64,000 nt of DNA from Candidatus Melainabacteria bacterium (lineage in GTDB: Bacteria > Cyanobacteriota > Vampirovibrionia > Obscuribacterales > Obscuribacteraceae). The notes below the pieces were generated by a model, which worked only from the letters and a program-made list of their open reading frames with translations, searched no databases and was not told the DNA's origin. Shown piece by piece: positions 1-8,903 of this stretch; position 1 is the stretch's first letter; each line of letters starts with the position of its first letter. The stretch lies in NCBI GenBank assembly GCA_017307165.1, contig JAFKGK010000007.1:1-64000 (forward strand), in the 5' to 3' direction. The translations under genes were made by a program, and so were the position numbers.

Positions 1-70
1 CGCCGCGAATCGCTTCCAAAGCCAGCTTGGCTTTGAATTCAGCGCTGAATTTCTTTCTGCCTCTAGTCAT
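1..70 (-). mobile_element. IS3-family transposase OrfA, 5' end only
   Basis: The reverse strand from the ATG at 70 encodes MTRGRKKFSAEFKAK followed by LALEAIRG, then leaves the window. This is the typical start of the helix-turn-helix OrfA of IS3-family insertion sequences, which begins with a basic stretch and an 'FSAEFKAKLALEA' helix. Only 23 codons are visible, so subgroup and intactness cannot be judged. The IS end should lie just upstream, roughly 71-125; a short 'GCTAAGGTG' word occurs twice there on the minus strand, but I cannot define the terminal repeat or target duplication. Confidence 0.75.
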
Positions 71-119
71 TTCGCCTCACCTTAGCAACTGCTATTCTAG
101 AAGCAAAAAACCACCTTAG

Positions 120-608
120 CTACTGGTCCGAAATCTGGGGTCCGCCATCGTCCCACCACATGTAATAGAAATTTTCATAGAATAATGCATCGGTTTGTAA
201 TTGGGAAAGTGGACTTTTCGCAAGAAATTCAAAGGGTTTTGCCATCTCTAAAATGCATGTCTTGCGCAAGAGATTTAGATTATCGGTGTCGGCATCATCG
301 ATTTTAAAGAGAACATCTAGAAATTCTGTGCAACCCCCAGATGACAATATAAACCAAAAGAGACTATTGATTTGTGACCAGCTGTAGTGCGCAGCCAGAT
401 AGTCAAATGAGTTAAATAGTTGGATCAGGTTGTCGATCTCGATTGCGGTATCACCTAAATCATAGAAGCCCTCAAAGTCTGCAATTTGAGCCTGCTCCAT
501 CAGAGTGGAGATCCAATTCTTCAAAGTCTCATCAGGGTCCGTTTGCATTATTGATTTACCGATGGGAGAACGGGGGCTGATATCTTTATCTAAGATCGTG
601 CGAGGCAT
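120..608 (-). CDS. Hypothetical protein (possible immunity-like protein)
   Basis: A 162-residue acidic, soluble protein that I do not recognise, with no signal peptide or membrane segment. It begins 19 bases inside the end of the SUKH-like gene upstream, so the two are probably translated together; an AGAGAG purine run precedes the ATG at 608. An alternative ATG lies at 548. Its stop codon is close to the presumed end of the IS3-type element, so the C-terminus may be altered by that insertion. Position next to SUKH-like and other immunity-like genes suggests an immunity or antitoxin role, which is inference only. Confidence 0.5.
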   Translation of the reverse strand: MPRTILDKDISPRSPIGKSIMQTDPDETLKNWISTLMEQAQIADFEGFYDLGDTAIEIDNLIQLFNSFDYLAAHYSWSQINSLFWFILSSGGCTEFLDVLFKIDDADTDNLNLLRKTCILEMAKPFEFLAKSPLSQLQTDALFYENFYYMWWDDGGPQISDQ

Positions 609-1105
609 CGCTCTCTGATAAATTGTTCAAAGTTTCGCGCAATCTTTTTGTTGATCTGGACCTTCTCATAGCAGAGGATTGCTTCGTGATAAAGCATGAC
701 TATCGCAGGCTCGCCTTTCTTGCACTCATTGAGGTCAAAGCACAAAGGATCGTAGTTGTAATCGGCTCCTTTGCCAAAAGGTAAAAAATTGGCTTTGACG
801 CACGTGTCAAATAAAAACTGGTCTCTTTTGATTTTGTCAACCAGACCTTGCCAGCCGCCGGATGTGGTGCAACCATAGAAACAGCACTCGTCGATTTCCG
901 CATCTGGCCAATGATATGTCAGCAGCAACTTTTCATAGAGCTTCGAAAACCGCAAAGGGATCTGTTTGTATATTTCTTCCAGAGACTCTGCTGTTAGCGT
1001 GCTCGGTCCGATAGTGAGATCTAGGCCTTCGTCCAGACAATCTTCCTCTATTTCAAGCCTATCGATAAACGGTTTCAAGAGCTCTGATCTATTCATTGTG
1101 ATCAT
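590..1105 (-). CDS. SMI1/KNR4 (SUKH)-family protein, probable immunity protein
   Basis: 171 residues. The second half has the SUKH look: 'FLPFGKGADYNYDPLCFDL', then a short acidic loop, 'GEPAIVMLYHE' and a terminal 'FEQFI' helix. SUKH proteins are mostly immunity proteins against nuclease and other polymorphic toxins in bacteria. No toxin gene is visible in the window; it could lie beyond the IS element at the left edge. The gene overlaps the following one by 19 bases. ATG at 1105 with a second possible ATG three codons later. Family assignment is from the motif pattern only. Confidence 0.65.
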   Translation of the reverse strand: MITMNRSELLKPFIDRLEIEEDCLDEGLDLTIGPSTLTAESLEEIYKQIPLRFSKLYEKLLLTYHWPDAEIDECCFYGCTTSGGWQGLVDKIKRDQFLFDTCVKANFLPFGKGADYNYDPLCFDLNECKKGEPAIVMLYHEAILCYEKVQINKKIARNFEQFIRERCLARS

Positions 1106-1133
1106 CTCCTTGGTCGTTGATGATTGGTGATAT

Positions 1134-1949
1134 TTATTCGGATTCGATCGCAGCTTTGAGACTGGCCAAAAATTGATTTAGATAGCTCTGATCTACTTCC
1201 AGATCTACCCTTTCTGGCATCAGACACTTATTGATCCAAAAATAGACTTTGACAAACATCGTCCCCGTTTTGCTAATCGCGATATGCACAGTCGCATGCG
1301 GGCTCAGCCCTATCTTAAATAGACTCGAACCGTTTATCGCCGCATGGACTTTTTTTAGTTCGTCATGCCAATGGCAAATGTCCTGACGAGGCACATTTCC
1401 AGAGATTTTGATCCGGTTGTTTTCGTCTTTGCTTATTAGTTCAAATGCCAGGTCCTTTTGATCGTTATAGGCGCGTGGATCCGCAGCCAATTTTAGTTCG
1501 AATGTTTCGATACTACAGACCGTCCAGGCCATATCGACACTCTCGCGACAATATTGTGCAAGATCCATTTGTTGAGCAAAGGCGGTCAGCTGTTGGTCCC
1601 AGGCTAGATTGTCGGTTGCTATCCCATCACAAAATGCCCAGGCTAGCGCATATCGCATGCTTTCTGACTTTTGAGCATCTTGCATCGCTGCTTGCACAAT
1701 CAAGCTTGTCGGGGCATCAAACAATTTTTGCATGTGGCTTATCGCTGCCATTTTGATTACAGCATATGGCCCACGCTCGATAATGGCGGTGAGGTATTTG
1801 TATGCCAATGGTTTGTCGTTGACTACCAGATCATCCAGCAACTCATCGACCCAGGAGTATTCCTCGAGATCGTGCAGCCATCGCATGACAAAGGCCTCTG
1901 CGATTGTATCGATCAGATTTTGGTCGTCACTCACTGATACTTGAGGCAT
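1134..1949 (-). CDS. Hypothetical two-part protein, immunity-like
   Basis: 271 residues in two parts. Residues about 20-130 form short helical repeats ('WVDELLDDLV...AYKYLTAIIERG') like those of small helical immunity-associated domains. The last 80 residues are beta-rich ('LSPHATVHIAISKTGTMFV') and recall WapI-type immunity proteins. The ATG at 1949 has AGGA about 8 bases upstream and lies 19 bases inside the bshA gene, so it is probably translationally coupled to bshA. Whether the link to bshA is functional or a chance insertion at the operon's end is unclear. No firm family. Confidence 0.5.
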   Translation of the reverse strand: MPQVSVSDDQNLIDTIAEAFVMRWLHDLEEYSWVDELLDDLVVNDKPLAYKYLTAIIERGPYAVIKMAAISHMQKLFDAPTSLIVQAAMQDAQKSESMRYALAWAFCDGIATDNLAWDQQLTAFAQQMDLAQYCRESVDMAWTVCSIETFELKLAADPRAYNDQKDLAFELISKDENNRIKISGNVPRQDICHWHDELKKVHAAINGSSLFKIGLSPHATVHIAISKTGTMFVKVYFWINKCLMPERVDLEVDQSYLNQFLASLKAAIESE

Positions 1950-3133
1950 TTGTGATCCTGCTCTCGCTCGCGTTTGATACCATCGGCTACCAACAGGTTT
2001 CCATACAATCTCTCATACTGCGGGATGATCGATGCGGCACTAAATCTCTCGTGCGCAGCCGCCCGCGCAGCCTCTCCATATCTTTCCCTCAAATCCTTAT
2101 CCTCTACCAGCCGCTGCAGGGCAGCGCCCAGCGCATCGATATCGGCAAATGGCGCGAGCAGGCCGGTCTTGCCGTCCTCCACGACTTCGGGGATGCCGCC
2201 CACGCGCGTCGCCACGCTAGGGCAGCCAAAAAACATGGCCTCCAGTATGCTCAAGCAAAAACTCTCGGTCTCCGAGGTGTAGAGCGCGATGTCGGCGGCC
2301 TGGAGGTATTCTTCGATTTCGAGGACATTTTCTTTGATGATGATGCGGTCCATGATGCCGAGCCTCTGCGCCTGGTCGCGATAGGGCTCAAAGGGGCCGC
2401 CGGCGAGGAGCACCAGTTTGTAAGCGTCATGCGGCTGGATGCGCGCGACGCTCTGCAAGAGGTGGTCGATGCGCTTGACGGTGCGGAGATTGGAGGAGTG
2501 CAAGATCATGATCTCGTCGTCGGCGATGCCTAGATCTGCTCTGGTCTTGGCGCGATCGTTGCGAGGGGGTGAGGGTTCGAAAAAATTGTAGATGACCTCC
2601 ATGGGACCATCAAAACCCAGTACGGAGTGGCTTTCTGCTTTGAGAAATGATGAGACTGTTGTCACTGCATCCGATTGCATGAGGGCGTGGTGGATGGCGG
2701 GACCGTAGCCGGGATCGCGGCCGAGGAGCGTGGTGTCGGTGCCATGCAGAGTCGTGACTATGCGGGGCTGGAGATGGGGCGGCAGCATGCAGCGCGCGAG
2801 GATGGCGGCGGTGGCGTGGGGGACTGCGTAGTGGACGTGCAATATGTCGAGGGAGTGTTCGCTGCTGACTTCGGACATTTTGACCGAGAGGGGCAGGGTG
2901 TAGTCGGGGTATTTAAAGAGGCCGTAGTCGTTGATCTTGACCTGGTGAAAGAACGTGCGGGGCGCGCCGTCGGTGTAGCGAAAGGGTTTTTCGTAGGCGA
3001 TAAAGTGCACCTCGTGGCCGCGCTCGGCGAGTTGCCGGCCGAGGGTAGAGGCGATGACGCCAGAGCCTCCGACTGAGGGGTAGCAGCTGATGCCGATCTT
3101 GAGGGGGCGTTTGGTGGCGATCTGTCGTGTCAA
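1931..3133 (-). CDS. bshA: N-acetyl-alpha-D-glucosaminyl L-malate synthase BshA
   Basis: A 400-residue GT4 glycosyltransferase, the normal BshA length. It should transfer GlcNAc from UDP-GlcNAc to L-malate, the first step of bacillithiol synthesis, in the cytoplasm. Seen: the glycine-rich N-terminal loop 'CYPSVGGSGV' (about 17-26), 'TLHGTDTTLLG' (about 148-158), and the C-terminal nucleotide-sugar region 'ETESFCLSILEAMFFG', with the two glutamates of the GT4 EX7E motif. The start is TTG at 3133, overlapping the TGA of bshB1 (TTGA), with GGAG about 10 bases upstream. Neighbouring bshB1 and a BshC-like gene support the assignment over other GT4 enzymes. Confidence 0.88.
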   Translation of the reverse strand: MTRQIATKRPLKIGISCYPSVGGSGVIASTLGRQLAERGHEVHFIAYEKPFRYTDGAPRTFFHQVKINDYGLFKYPDYTLPLSVKMSEVSSEHSLDILHVHYAVPHATAAILARCMLPPHLQPRIVTTLHGTDTTLLGRDPGYGPAIHHALMQSDAVTTVSSFLKAESHSVLGFDGPMEVIYNFFEPSPPRNDRAKTRADLGIADDEIMILHSSNLRTVKRIDHLLQSVARIQPHDAYKLVLLAGGPFEPYRDQAQRLGIMDRIIIKENVLEIEEYLQAADIALYTSETESFCLSILEAMFFGCPSVATRVGGIPEVVEDGKTGLLAPFADIDALGAALQRLVEDKDLRERYGEAARAAAHERFSAASIIPQYERLYGNLLVADGIKREREQDHKCLKYQ

Positions 3134-3867
3134 AATCGACGAGCTCCTTTGCCGGCCTGGGCCAGCTTGTCGATGACCATGGGTTCGTTGGGATAGACGG
3201 CCATCGCGTACTCGATGCCGGCGCGGGTGCCGAGGAGGCGGGCGCGGGACATTTGCAGGTCGATGTAGTTGCGGCTGGTGACCTGGGTCACGTGGGCTTG
3301 CATGGCTGCTTGCCAGGTCGATACCACCTCTGGTGCGCTGATATCGATGTAGATGGGGGTGACGTCGCGGGGCTCGCCGTCTGGGGTGACTGCATAAAAG
3401 AAAAGCTGCTCGATCGCGTGCGCGGGCTGATCGATGAGCTCCTTGAGGCCGCCGTAGCGTGCGAGGCGGGCGGCATCGCGGACGATCTCGCCGAGGCGGG
3501 CGTGGTCGGGGTGCTGGTTTTTGACGGTGGTGGTGGCGAGGATGGTGCTCGGTTTGATCGAGCGTATCAGGCGCGCGAGCTTGATAGTGTGGCTCACGCT
3601 GGTCTCGAGGTGGGCGTCGCCGTCGAGCTCGACAAAGTCAAGGTCGACGCGCATGATCTCCGCTGCCTTCCTTGACTCCGACAATCTCTCATCTGGGCTG
3701 CCGTGTGATGCTGTTTCTCCTCTGCTGCACACAACTAGATGCACGGGCCTGCCTGCAAGGGCCTCGGCAATGACTATGGCGCCGCAACCAAACTCGATAT
3801 CATCTGGGTGCGCACCAAAGACCAGCAAAGGGCGCATGTCTTGCTTAGAGGATTGTGTAGGCGGCAT
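3130..3867 (-). CDS. bshB1: Bacillithiol biosynthesis deacetylase BshB1
   Basis: A 245-residue LmbE/PIG-L zinc deacetylase. It should remove acetate from GlcNAc-malate, giving GlcN-malate for cysteine addition. The zinc site 'GAHPDDIEFGCG' sits at about 18-29, and the later metal histidine is in 'NQHPDHARLG' (about 116-125). Length and motif order match BshB1. It overlaps the BshC-like gene by 23 bases and bshA by 4 bases, so the three are one translation-coupled unit. The second, much larger PIG-L protein in the same operon is exported and is not a substitute for this enzyme. Confidence 0.87.
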   Translation of the reverse strand: MPPTQSSKQDMRPLLVFGAHPDDIEFGCGAIVIAEALAGRPVHLVVCSRGETASHGSPDERLSESRKAAEIMRVDLDFVELDGDAHLETSVSHTIKLARLIRSIKPSTILATTTVKNQHPDHARLGEIVRDAARLARYGGLKELIDQPAHAIEQLFFYAVTPDGEPRDVTPIYIDISAPEVVSTWQAAMQAHVTQVTSRNYIDLQMSRARLLGTRAGIEYAMAVYPNEPMVIDKLAQAGKGARRF

Positions 3868-4621
3868 CCGAATGATCGATCTCCTGGCGAGTGATAAAGG
3901 TGATGGACGGAGTCTGAGCGGTATCCAGGTATTGGCGCTCTCCCATGCCTGCGATGTAATGCGTGCAGCCTATTATCGACTGCATCCAGACTAGTCTACT
4001 ATCGCGCGCAGGCGAGACCTGCCGCTTGGTGTAGTCTTGCATGGGCACCTCGATAAATGCATTGCCACCCTCATGCAGCACAAATTTATCATTACTATAG
4101 CGCGCCCTCACGATCTCGTCCTGAAACGGCACATCGACAAAAAACTCCCCGTTTGTGATGTCGGTGGCGCGTTCGCGGAGCTCTGGGTCGGAGGAGCGGA
4201 CGATGCGGATGCCGTCGAGCAGGCCCATTTTGCGGTACATCTCCAGGCAATACTCGCTCTGGATGGGCTCGTCGACTGATTTAAAGATGTCGATCAGCGG
4301 ATGGTCCACGTAATTGGTGAGCTGGGAGATGGTCTTTTCGCGCCAACCGGCGGCGACACGTTTGAGATAGACGGGCACAAACTTGCGCTGGAGCTTGTTG
4401 TCGTAGGTAAAGTTGAGCTGCGCCGGCTCGCCAGTCTTGCGGTGCGGCAGGATGGTGCGGGTCTCGCGCGGATCGTGGTCGCTGTCGTGATAAAAGAAAA
4501 CTATCTCGCCACCGATCTCGGCTTGCAGCTTGCGGGCGGTCTCGATCTTGGCGACGAGAAAGCGTTTGGGCAAAAAACCGCATGGTTGCTGGCCAAAGCA
4601 GATGATCGGTTGGGTGGTCAT
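3845..4621 (-). CDS. Short BshC-like protein (putative cysteine-adding enzyme of bacillithiol synthesis)
   Basis: 258 residues, about half the usual BshC length (near 540). Signature-like segments occur in BshC order: 'FGQQPCGF' (8-15; BshC has a GGQQAG-type loop), 'FFYHDSDHDPRET' (about 42-54; BshC 'FWVAGEDHD..E'), 'VRSSDPELRE' (about 147-156; BshC 'LNSGDPGIK'), 'FVLHEGGNAF', and 'VSPARDSRLVWMQSIIG' followed by 'YIAGMGERQY' (BshC 'TRPL.QE.L.PTLAFIAGPGEI.YW'). The C-terminal coiled-coil region of BshC is missing. ATG at 4621 overlaps the symporter TGA as ATGA. Position between the symporter and bshB1 supports the call. Activity is inferred. Confidence 0.65.
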   Translation of the reverse strand: MTTQPIICFGQQPCGFLPKRFLVAKIETARKLQAEIGGEIVFFYHDSDHDPRETRTILPHRKTGEPAQLNFTYDNKLQRKFVPVYLKRVAAGWREKTISQLTNYVDHPLIDIFKSVDEPIQSEYCLEMYRKMGLLDGIRIVRSSDPELRERATDITNGEFFVDVPFQDEIVRARYSNDKFVLHEGGNAFIEVPMQDYTKRQVSPARDSRLVWMQSIIGCTHYIAGMGERQYLDTAQTPSITFITRQEIDHSDAAYTIL

Positions 4622-6270
4622 TTAGATGTTTCCTCGAGGATGGCCGAGAGCACGAGACAGAGTGCGCAGCCGATGAGCGGATACCAGAGATAGGAGATGG
4701 GCAGGGTGAAATACATGATGATGACCGCGAGTTGGGAGATGATCGCTGCCCAAAACATGGCGGTGCCGCGGATGTGTTTGACAAAAAAGCCGACGATAAA
4801 GAGGCCGAGCATGACGCCATAAAAGATGGAGCCGAGGATGTTGACGGCCTGGATGAGGTTTTCGGCCATGTGGGCAAAGAGGGCAAAGGCGATGGCGATG
4901 AGGCCCCAGATGGCAGTAAAGTAGCGGGTCATGGAGACCGTGTGATCGTCGGTCGAGTCGTCCTTAAAAATGCGGCGGTAGATGTCGATGGTGGTGCAGG
5001 TGCCGAGGGCGTTTAGCTCTGCGGCTTTAGAGGCGAGGGCTGCGGCAAAAAATGCAGCCATGAGGAGGCCGATGACGCCATGGGGCAGCTCGTTGAGGAT
5101 AAAGGTGATAAAGACGTAGTCGGCCTCTTGTGATTTTGATTTTTCGGGGAGGGTTTTGCGGGCCTGGTCCTTGAGCGCCTCGCTGCTTTGCTGCAGGGTG
5201 CGGGCGCGTTGGAGGGCTTGAGAGGCGCGGGCCTCGTCGCCCTGGTGGCGGGCTATGACGTAGGCGCCTAGACTATCGGAGAGCTCGCGGCGCCTGGCAG
5301 CAAACTGGGCCTCGATCTCTTTTATCTGTGGGCTCTGTGCTTTGTGGATGGCATCAAAAAACATGGGTGGCGTATGAAACTGATAAAAGACAAACATCAA
5401 GACGCCGATCATCAGGATGCCGAGCTGCATGGGGATCTTGCAGATGGCGTTAAACAGTAGGCCGAGACGGCTTTCGCGCATGGAGGAGCCGGAGATGTAG
5501 CGCTGCACCTGGGATTGGTCGGTGCCAAAATAGGAGAGCATGAGAAAGGTGCCGCCGATGAGTCCAGACCAGAGCGTATAGCGCTCGTTGAGGTCAAAGC
5601 GCGGGTCGATGGCCTGGAGCTTGCCAAACTCGCCGGCCAGGTGCATGGTATCGGATATGGTGAGACCGGTCGGGAGCTTGGCGATCAATAGGTAGGTGGC
5701 GACGAGCATGCCGACAAAGATGATGCCGAGCTGGTATTTTTGCGTGATATTCACGGCAGCCGAGCCGCCCATGACGGTGTAGACGATGACGAGCAGGCCG
5801 CAGGAGATGATGGTGAGCTCGAGTGGCCAGCCGCAGACCGAGGTCAGCACTATGGCTGGTGCATAGATGGTGAGACCGGCACCGAGGCCGCGTTGCAGGA
5901 GAAAGAGTCCGGCGCCCAGCAGGCGGGTCTTGGTGTCAAAGCGCTTTTCGAGGTATTCGTAGGCTGTGTAGATATTGAGATTGTGAAAGGCAGGGAGAAA
6001 GTAGCGGGAGATGATGAGGAGGGCGATGGGGACGCCAAAATAGATCTGGACGAAGCCGAGACCGGACAGGTAGCCCTGGCCGGGTGTGGAGAGAAAAGTG
6101 ATGGCGCTCGCCTGCGTGGCCATGACGGAGAGGCCGATGGTGAGCCAGGGCGTTTGTTTTTTGCCTTTGACATAGGTGTCGAGATCGGCCGGGTGCCTGG
6201 TATGCCAGATGCCGTAGAGAGCTATGCCTACGAGGGATACGAGCAGTACTGCCAGGTCGAGCCAGTTCAT
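4618..6270 (-). CDS. Sodium:solute symporter family protein
   Basis: 550 residues with about 13 predicted membrane helices and the SSS-family feel ('ATQASAITFLSTPGQGYL' in the first unwound helix region, 'YEYLEKRFDTKTR', 'DQSQVQRYIS'). It should couple Na+ entry to uptake of an organic solute across the inner membrane. A hydrophilic insert of about 70-80 residues with helical, charged sequence (about 310-385, 'EIEAQFAARRRELSDSL') separates two membrane blocks. ATGA overlaps join it to both neighbours. The substrate is unknown; linkage to an exported deacetylase and bsh genes suggests uptake of a sugar- or amino-acid-derived product related to bacillithiol, which is inference. Confidence 0.82.
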   Translation of the reverse strand: MNWLDLAVLLVSLVGIALYGIWHTRHPADLDTYVKGKKQTPWLTIGLSVMATQASAITFLSTPGQGYLSGLGFVQIYFGVPIALLIISRYFLPAFHNLNIYTAYEYLEKRFDTKTRLLGAGLFLLQRGLGAGLTIYAPAIVLTSVCGWPLELTIISCGLLVIVYTVMGGSAAVNITQKYQLGIIFVGMLVATYLLIAKLPTGLTISDTMHLAGEFGKLQAIDPRFDLNERYTLWSGLIGGTFLMLSYFGTDQSQVQRYISGSSMRESRLGLLFNAICKIPMQLGILMIGVLMFVFYQFHTPPMFFDAIHKAQSPQIKEIEAQFAARRRELSDSLGAYVIARHQGDEARASQALQRARTLQQSSEALKDQARKTLPEKSKSQEADYVFITFILNELPHGVIGLLMAAFFAAALASKAAELNALGTCTTIDIYRRIFKDDSTDDHTVSMTRYFTAIWGLIAIAFALFAHMAENLIQAVNILGSIFYGVMLGLFIVGFFVKHIRGTAMFWAAIISQLAVIIMYFTLPISYLWYPLIGCALCLVLSAILEETSK

Positions 6271-8903
6271 TTATCTTGCTTGCTCTGGGCGCCGAGCGCG
6301 ATCATGTTGGCGAGCAATCGATAGGCTCCGGGGACGCCGGCCGGGAGCTGTCTAAAGAGTGAAAGGCCGGTATATATGTAGTGCCCCTTGCCGTAAGGAG
6401 CGACTAGAAGGCCGCCTTGCAATGGAGCTTCGTCGGCGTCGTTGCAGGCGAGGATGGGTTTAAAATGCTCATCCCACGAGCCGGCAAAATACAGGCCTCG
6501 CTCCTGGACCCAGCCATCAAAATCGGCCTTTGTCAGTTTGTTTGGCGTATTGAGGATGGGGCTCGCCGGCTCCAATATCTGCATGGGTGCAGTCTCATCA
6601 GTGACGCGACCGGACGAGATCGTGAGCTTGTAGGGTGCGATGTTTTGCGTCATGAGCTTGTCGGGGCGGTTGTATTGCGCGATGAGCGTACCGCCTTGCT
6701 CGACATAGGACATGAGCAGAGGCATCCAGGAGTCTATGCTCTGGCGGACGTTAAAGGCTCTGACACCGAGTATGATGGCATCGCATTTTTGCAGGTCGGT
6801 CAGTTGTGGTTTGTCTTTGTCAAAGACGATTACTTTGTAGCCCATCTGTTGGAGCTGCTCTGGTAGGCTCTCGCCAGCGCCGGGGATAAATCCGACGGTG
6901 GTGCCACTCGTGACTAGATCGAGTTTGACTGCGCGGACAGCGGCTGGTGCATGCAGGATCTGGGTGGGCAGGTGGCTGTAGGCCACGGTTTCGCGGCGGG
7001 TCTTGTATTCGACATCTTTTATCTTGGCGCTGGCTATTATGCGTGCTTGCCAATCGGCACTGCCATTGGTGTTATCTGGAGCCTGGATCGTAAATGTGTA
7101 GCGTTTGGACTCGCCGATCTTGTCAAAGGCGATCGGTGTGGATGCTGGCGTGATATGCCAGGCGGCTGGGGCCTCGAGACGCAATGTGCCTGCGATCGGA
7201 GCGCGGGCAGCGGTGGCTTCGACGGTGATTGTTTTGGCCTGACCGGCAGTGGCTATGAGAGTCTCTACGTCCAGATGCAGTGATATAGGAGAGATGACGG
7301 CCAGGGGCTGGCGGATGGTGCCGAGTTCGGCGGTCTTTATGTGTACAGGAAAGTCTGCCAGATCAAAAGATTGTCCGTTGATCTTGAAGCGATAGATGAT
7401 GGGAAAGGTCGGGGCGTTGACGGCGGTGCCGATCAATTTAGGATCATCGACCTCGACCAGTCCGGCCGTGCCTTCAACGCGTAGCCACCAGGGTTGTTCG
7501 AGCAAAGCTGTCGATGGCAGCGATTGCTTGCTGGTAAATGAAGCAGGCTGTCCGGCAACGAGATTTTGTTTGTGATCGATGGTTTTTTCTATTTCTGGTA
7601 GTCTGGCGCCTAGCCACTGGATATGGATCTTGTCGCTTTCTTTTGTTTTTTCGATGAGTGCGGTGTGTGTCAATTGCACTTCGTCGCCAGGCACCACATC
7701 GGCCTGGGCGATGGTGGTCTCGACGCGCAGACCGATGGCATGCTGGATGATGGCGTCGAGGGCGTGTTGCTTTTCGTGGATGACGCTGAGCATTCCAGAG
7801 TGCGCGCTGGAGTCCGATGCCGCCAGTGCAGCCAGATCCTTGCGTAGTGCAAATAGCTTGTCGACTGAGGCGGCGGGATCTTTGAGGTCGTAGGAGGCGA
7901 TTATGGCTTCGATCTCTGTGCCGATTTTTTCACCACCCTTGATGCGAGCCCAGGATGTGTCGATGCCGTCCATGATGTCGGTCTCGGCGCGGTCGCCTGA
8001 GATGTGTTGAAATGATTCGGTGCGTGGGCCGGGATCGATGGGGAGCTTAAACTGATCAAATCCCTGTGTCTTGTGCATAGATCGGCTGCGTTCGGCGATA
8101 TCGACAAAGGATTCGCCTGTGATGGCATCTTTGCCATCAGTCAGGATCTTAAGTGTCGGTGCCTTTGGATCGATTTTTTCTTTTTGCCAGCGTGAAGTAT
8201 TCCAAATGACGCGCTTGGGCTGCCAAGGCTCGAGGCCTTGCTTTATCTGATCGGGATAGGCCTTGGGGTCGCCTGCAAGTGCAAAGGCTTCTTTGGCGAG
8301 GACGGCGCTAGCTGTGTGGTGACCGTGCGTGCCACCAGGAGAGGTGGCAAAGCGAGTGATCAGTATATCTGGCTTAAACTGTCTGATGACGCGCACTACA
8401 TCCGACAATACTGCGTCCTTGTCCCAGACTTTGAGGGTCTCGATGTAGTTTTTGCTAAAGCCAAAATCTATCGCGCGCGAAAAAAACTGTTGAGCACCAT
8501 CGATTTGCCTGGCGGCCATGAGCTCTTGAGTGCGAGCCATGCCGAGCTTGGAACCGAGGTCTGCGCCAAGGACGTTTTGGCCGCCGTCTCCCCGAGTGAG
8601 CGAGAGGTAGGCGGTGCGATAGTTGCGGCCTCTGGCGAGATAGGCGAGTAGCTCGGTGTTTTCGTCATCGGGGTGAGCGGCGATATAGAGGACGCTGCCC
8701 ATTTGCTGCAAGCGCTTGAGGTCGTGCAGTATCGCCTGTGGTGAGGGTGTGCTCAATGTCGGTGCCTGGATATTGGGTGTTGGTGCGGCCATCGTGGCGC
8801 ATGGCGCCGCGCTCAACACCAGACAGCATAGTGTGCCGGTGAGAGCGCGACGCGCTAGGTCGTTTAATCTATATCTATTTAAAGCTCTAAAAAACTCTAT
8901 CAC
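6267..8903 (-). CDS. Large exported PIG-L/LmbE-family deacetylase
   Basis: 878 residues. An N-terminal signal-like stretch (about 14-40, ending near 'PCATMAAP') is followed by a PIG-L domain with 'AAHPDDENTE' (about 75-84) and 'GTHGHHTAS' (about 190), the expected zinc ligands. Residues about 380-640 look like beta-sandwich repeats, and about 665-875 resemble a ThuA/amidotransferase-like Rossmann domain. Proteins of this build presumably hydrolyse an N-acetyl or amide bond in the periplasm. The start is GTG at 8903, overlapping the upstream TGA (GTGA). Its place between a DUF2911 protein and the symporter suggests extracellular processing of a compound then imported. Confidence 0.78.
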   Translation of the reverse strand: MIEFFRALNRYRLNDLARRALTGTLCCLVLSAAPCATMAAPTPNIQAPTLSTPSPQAILHDLKRLQQMGSVLYIAAHPDDENTELLAYLARGRNYRTAYLSLTRGDGGQNVLGADLGSKLGMARTQELMAARQIDGAQQFFSRAIDFGFSKNYIETLKVWDKDAVLSDVVRVIRQFKPDILITRFATSPGGTHGHHTASAVLAKEAFALAGDPKAYPDQIKQGLEPWQPKRVIWNTSRWQKEKIDPKAPTLKILTDGKDAITGESFVDIAERSRSMHKTQGFDQFKLPIDPGPRTESFQHISGDRAETDIMDGIDTSWARIKGGEKIGTEIEAIIASYDLKDPAASVDKLFALRKDLAALAASDSSAHSGMLSVIHEKQHALDAIIQHAIGLRVETTIAQADVVPGDEVQLTHTALIEKTKESDKIHIQWLGARLPEIEKTIDHKQNLVAGQPASFTSKQSLPSTALLEQPWWLRVEGTAGLVEVDDPKLIGTAVNAPTFPIIYRFKINGQSFDLADFPVHIKTAELGTIRQPLAVISPISLHLDVETLIATAGQAKTITVEATAARAPIAGTLRLEAPAAWHITPASTPIAFDKIGESKRYTFTIQAPDNTNGSADWQARIIASAKIKDVEYKTRRETVAYSHLPTQILHAPAAVRAVKLDLVTSGTTVGFIPGAGESLPEQLQQMGYKVIVFDKDKPQLTDLQKCDAIILGVRAFNVRQSIDSWMPLLMSYVEQGGTLIAQYNRPDKLMTQNIAPYKLTISSGRVTDETAPMQILEPASPILNTPNKLTKADFDGWVQERGLYFAGSWDEHFKPILACNDADEAPLQGGLLVAPYGKGHYIYTGLSLFRQLPAGVPGAYRLLANMIALGAQSKQDK

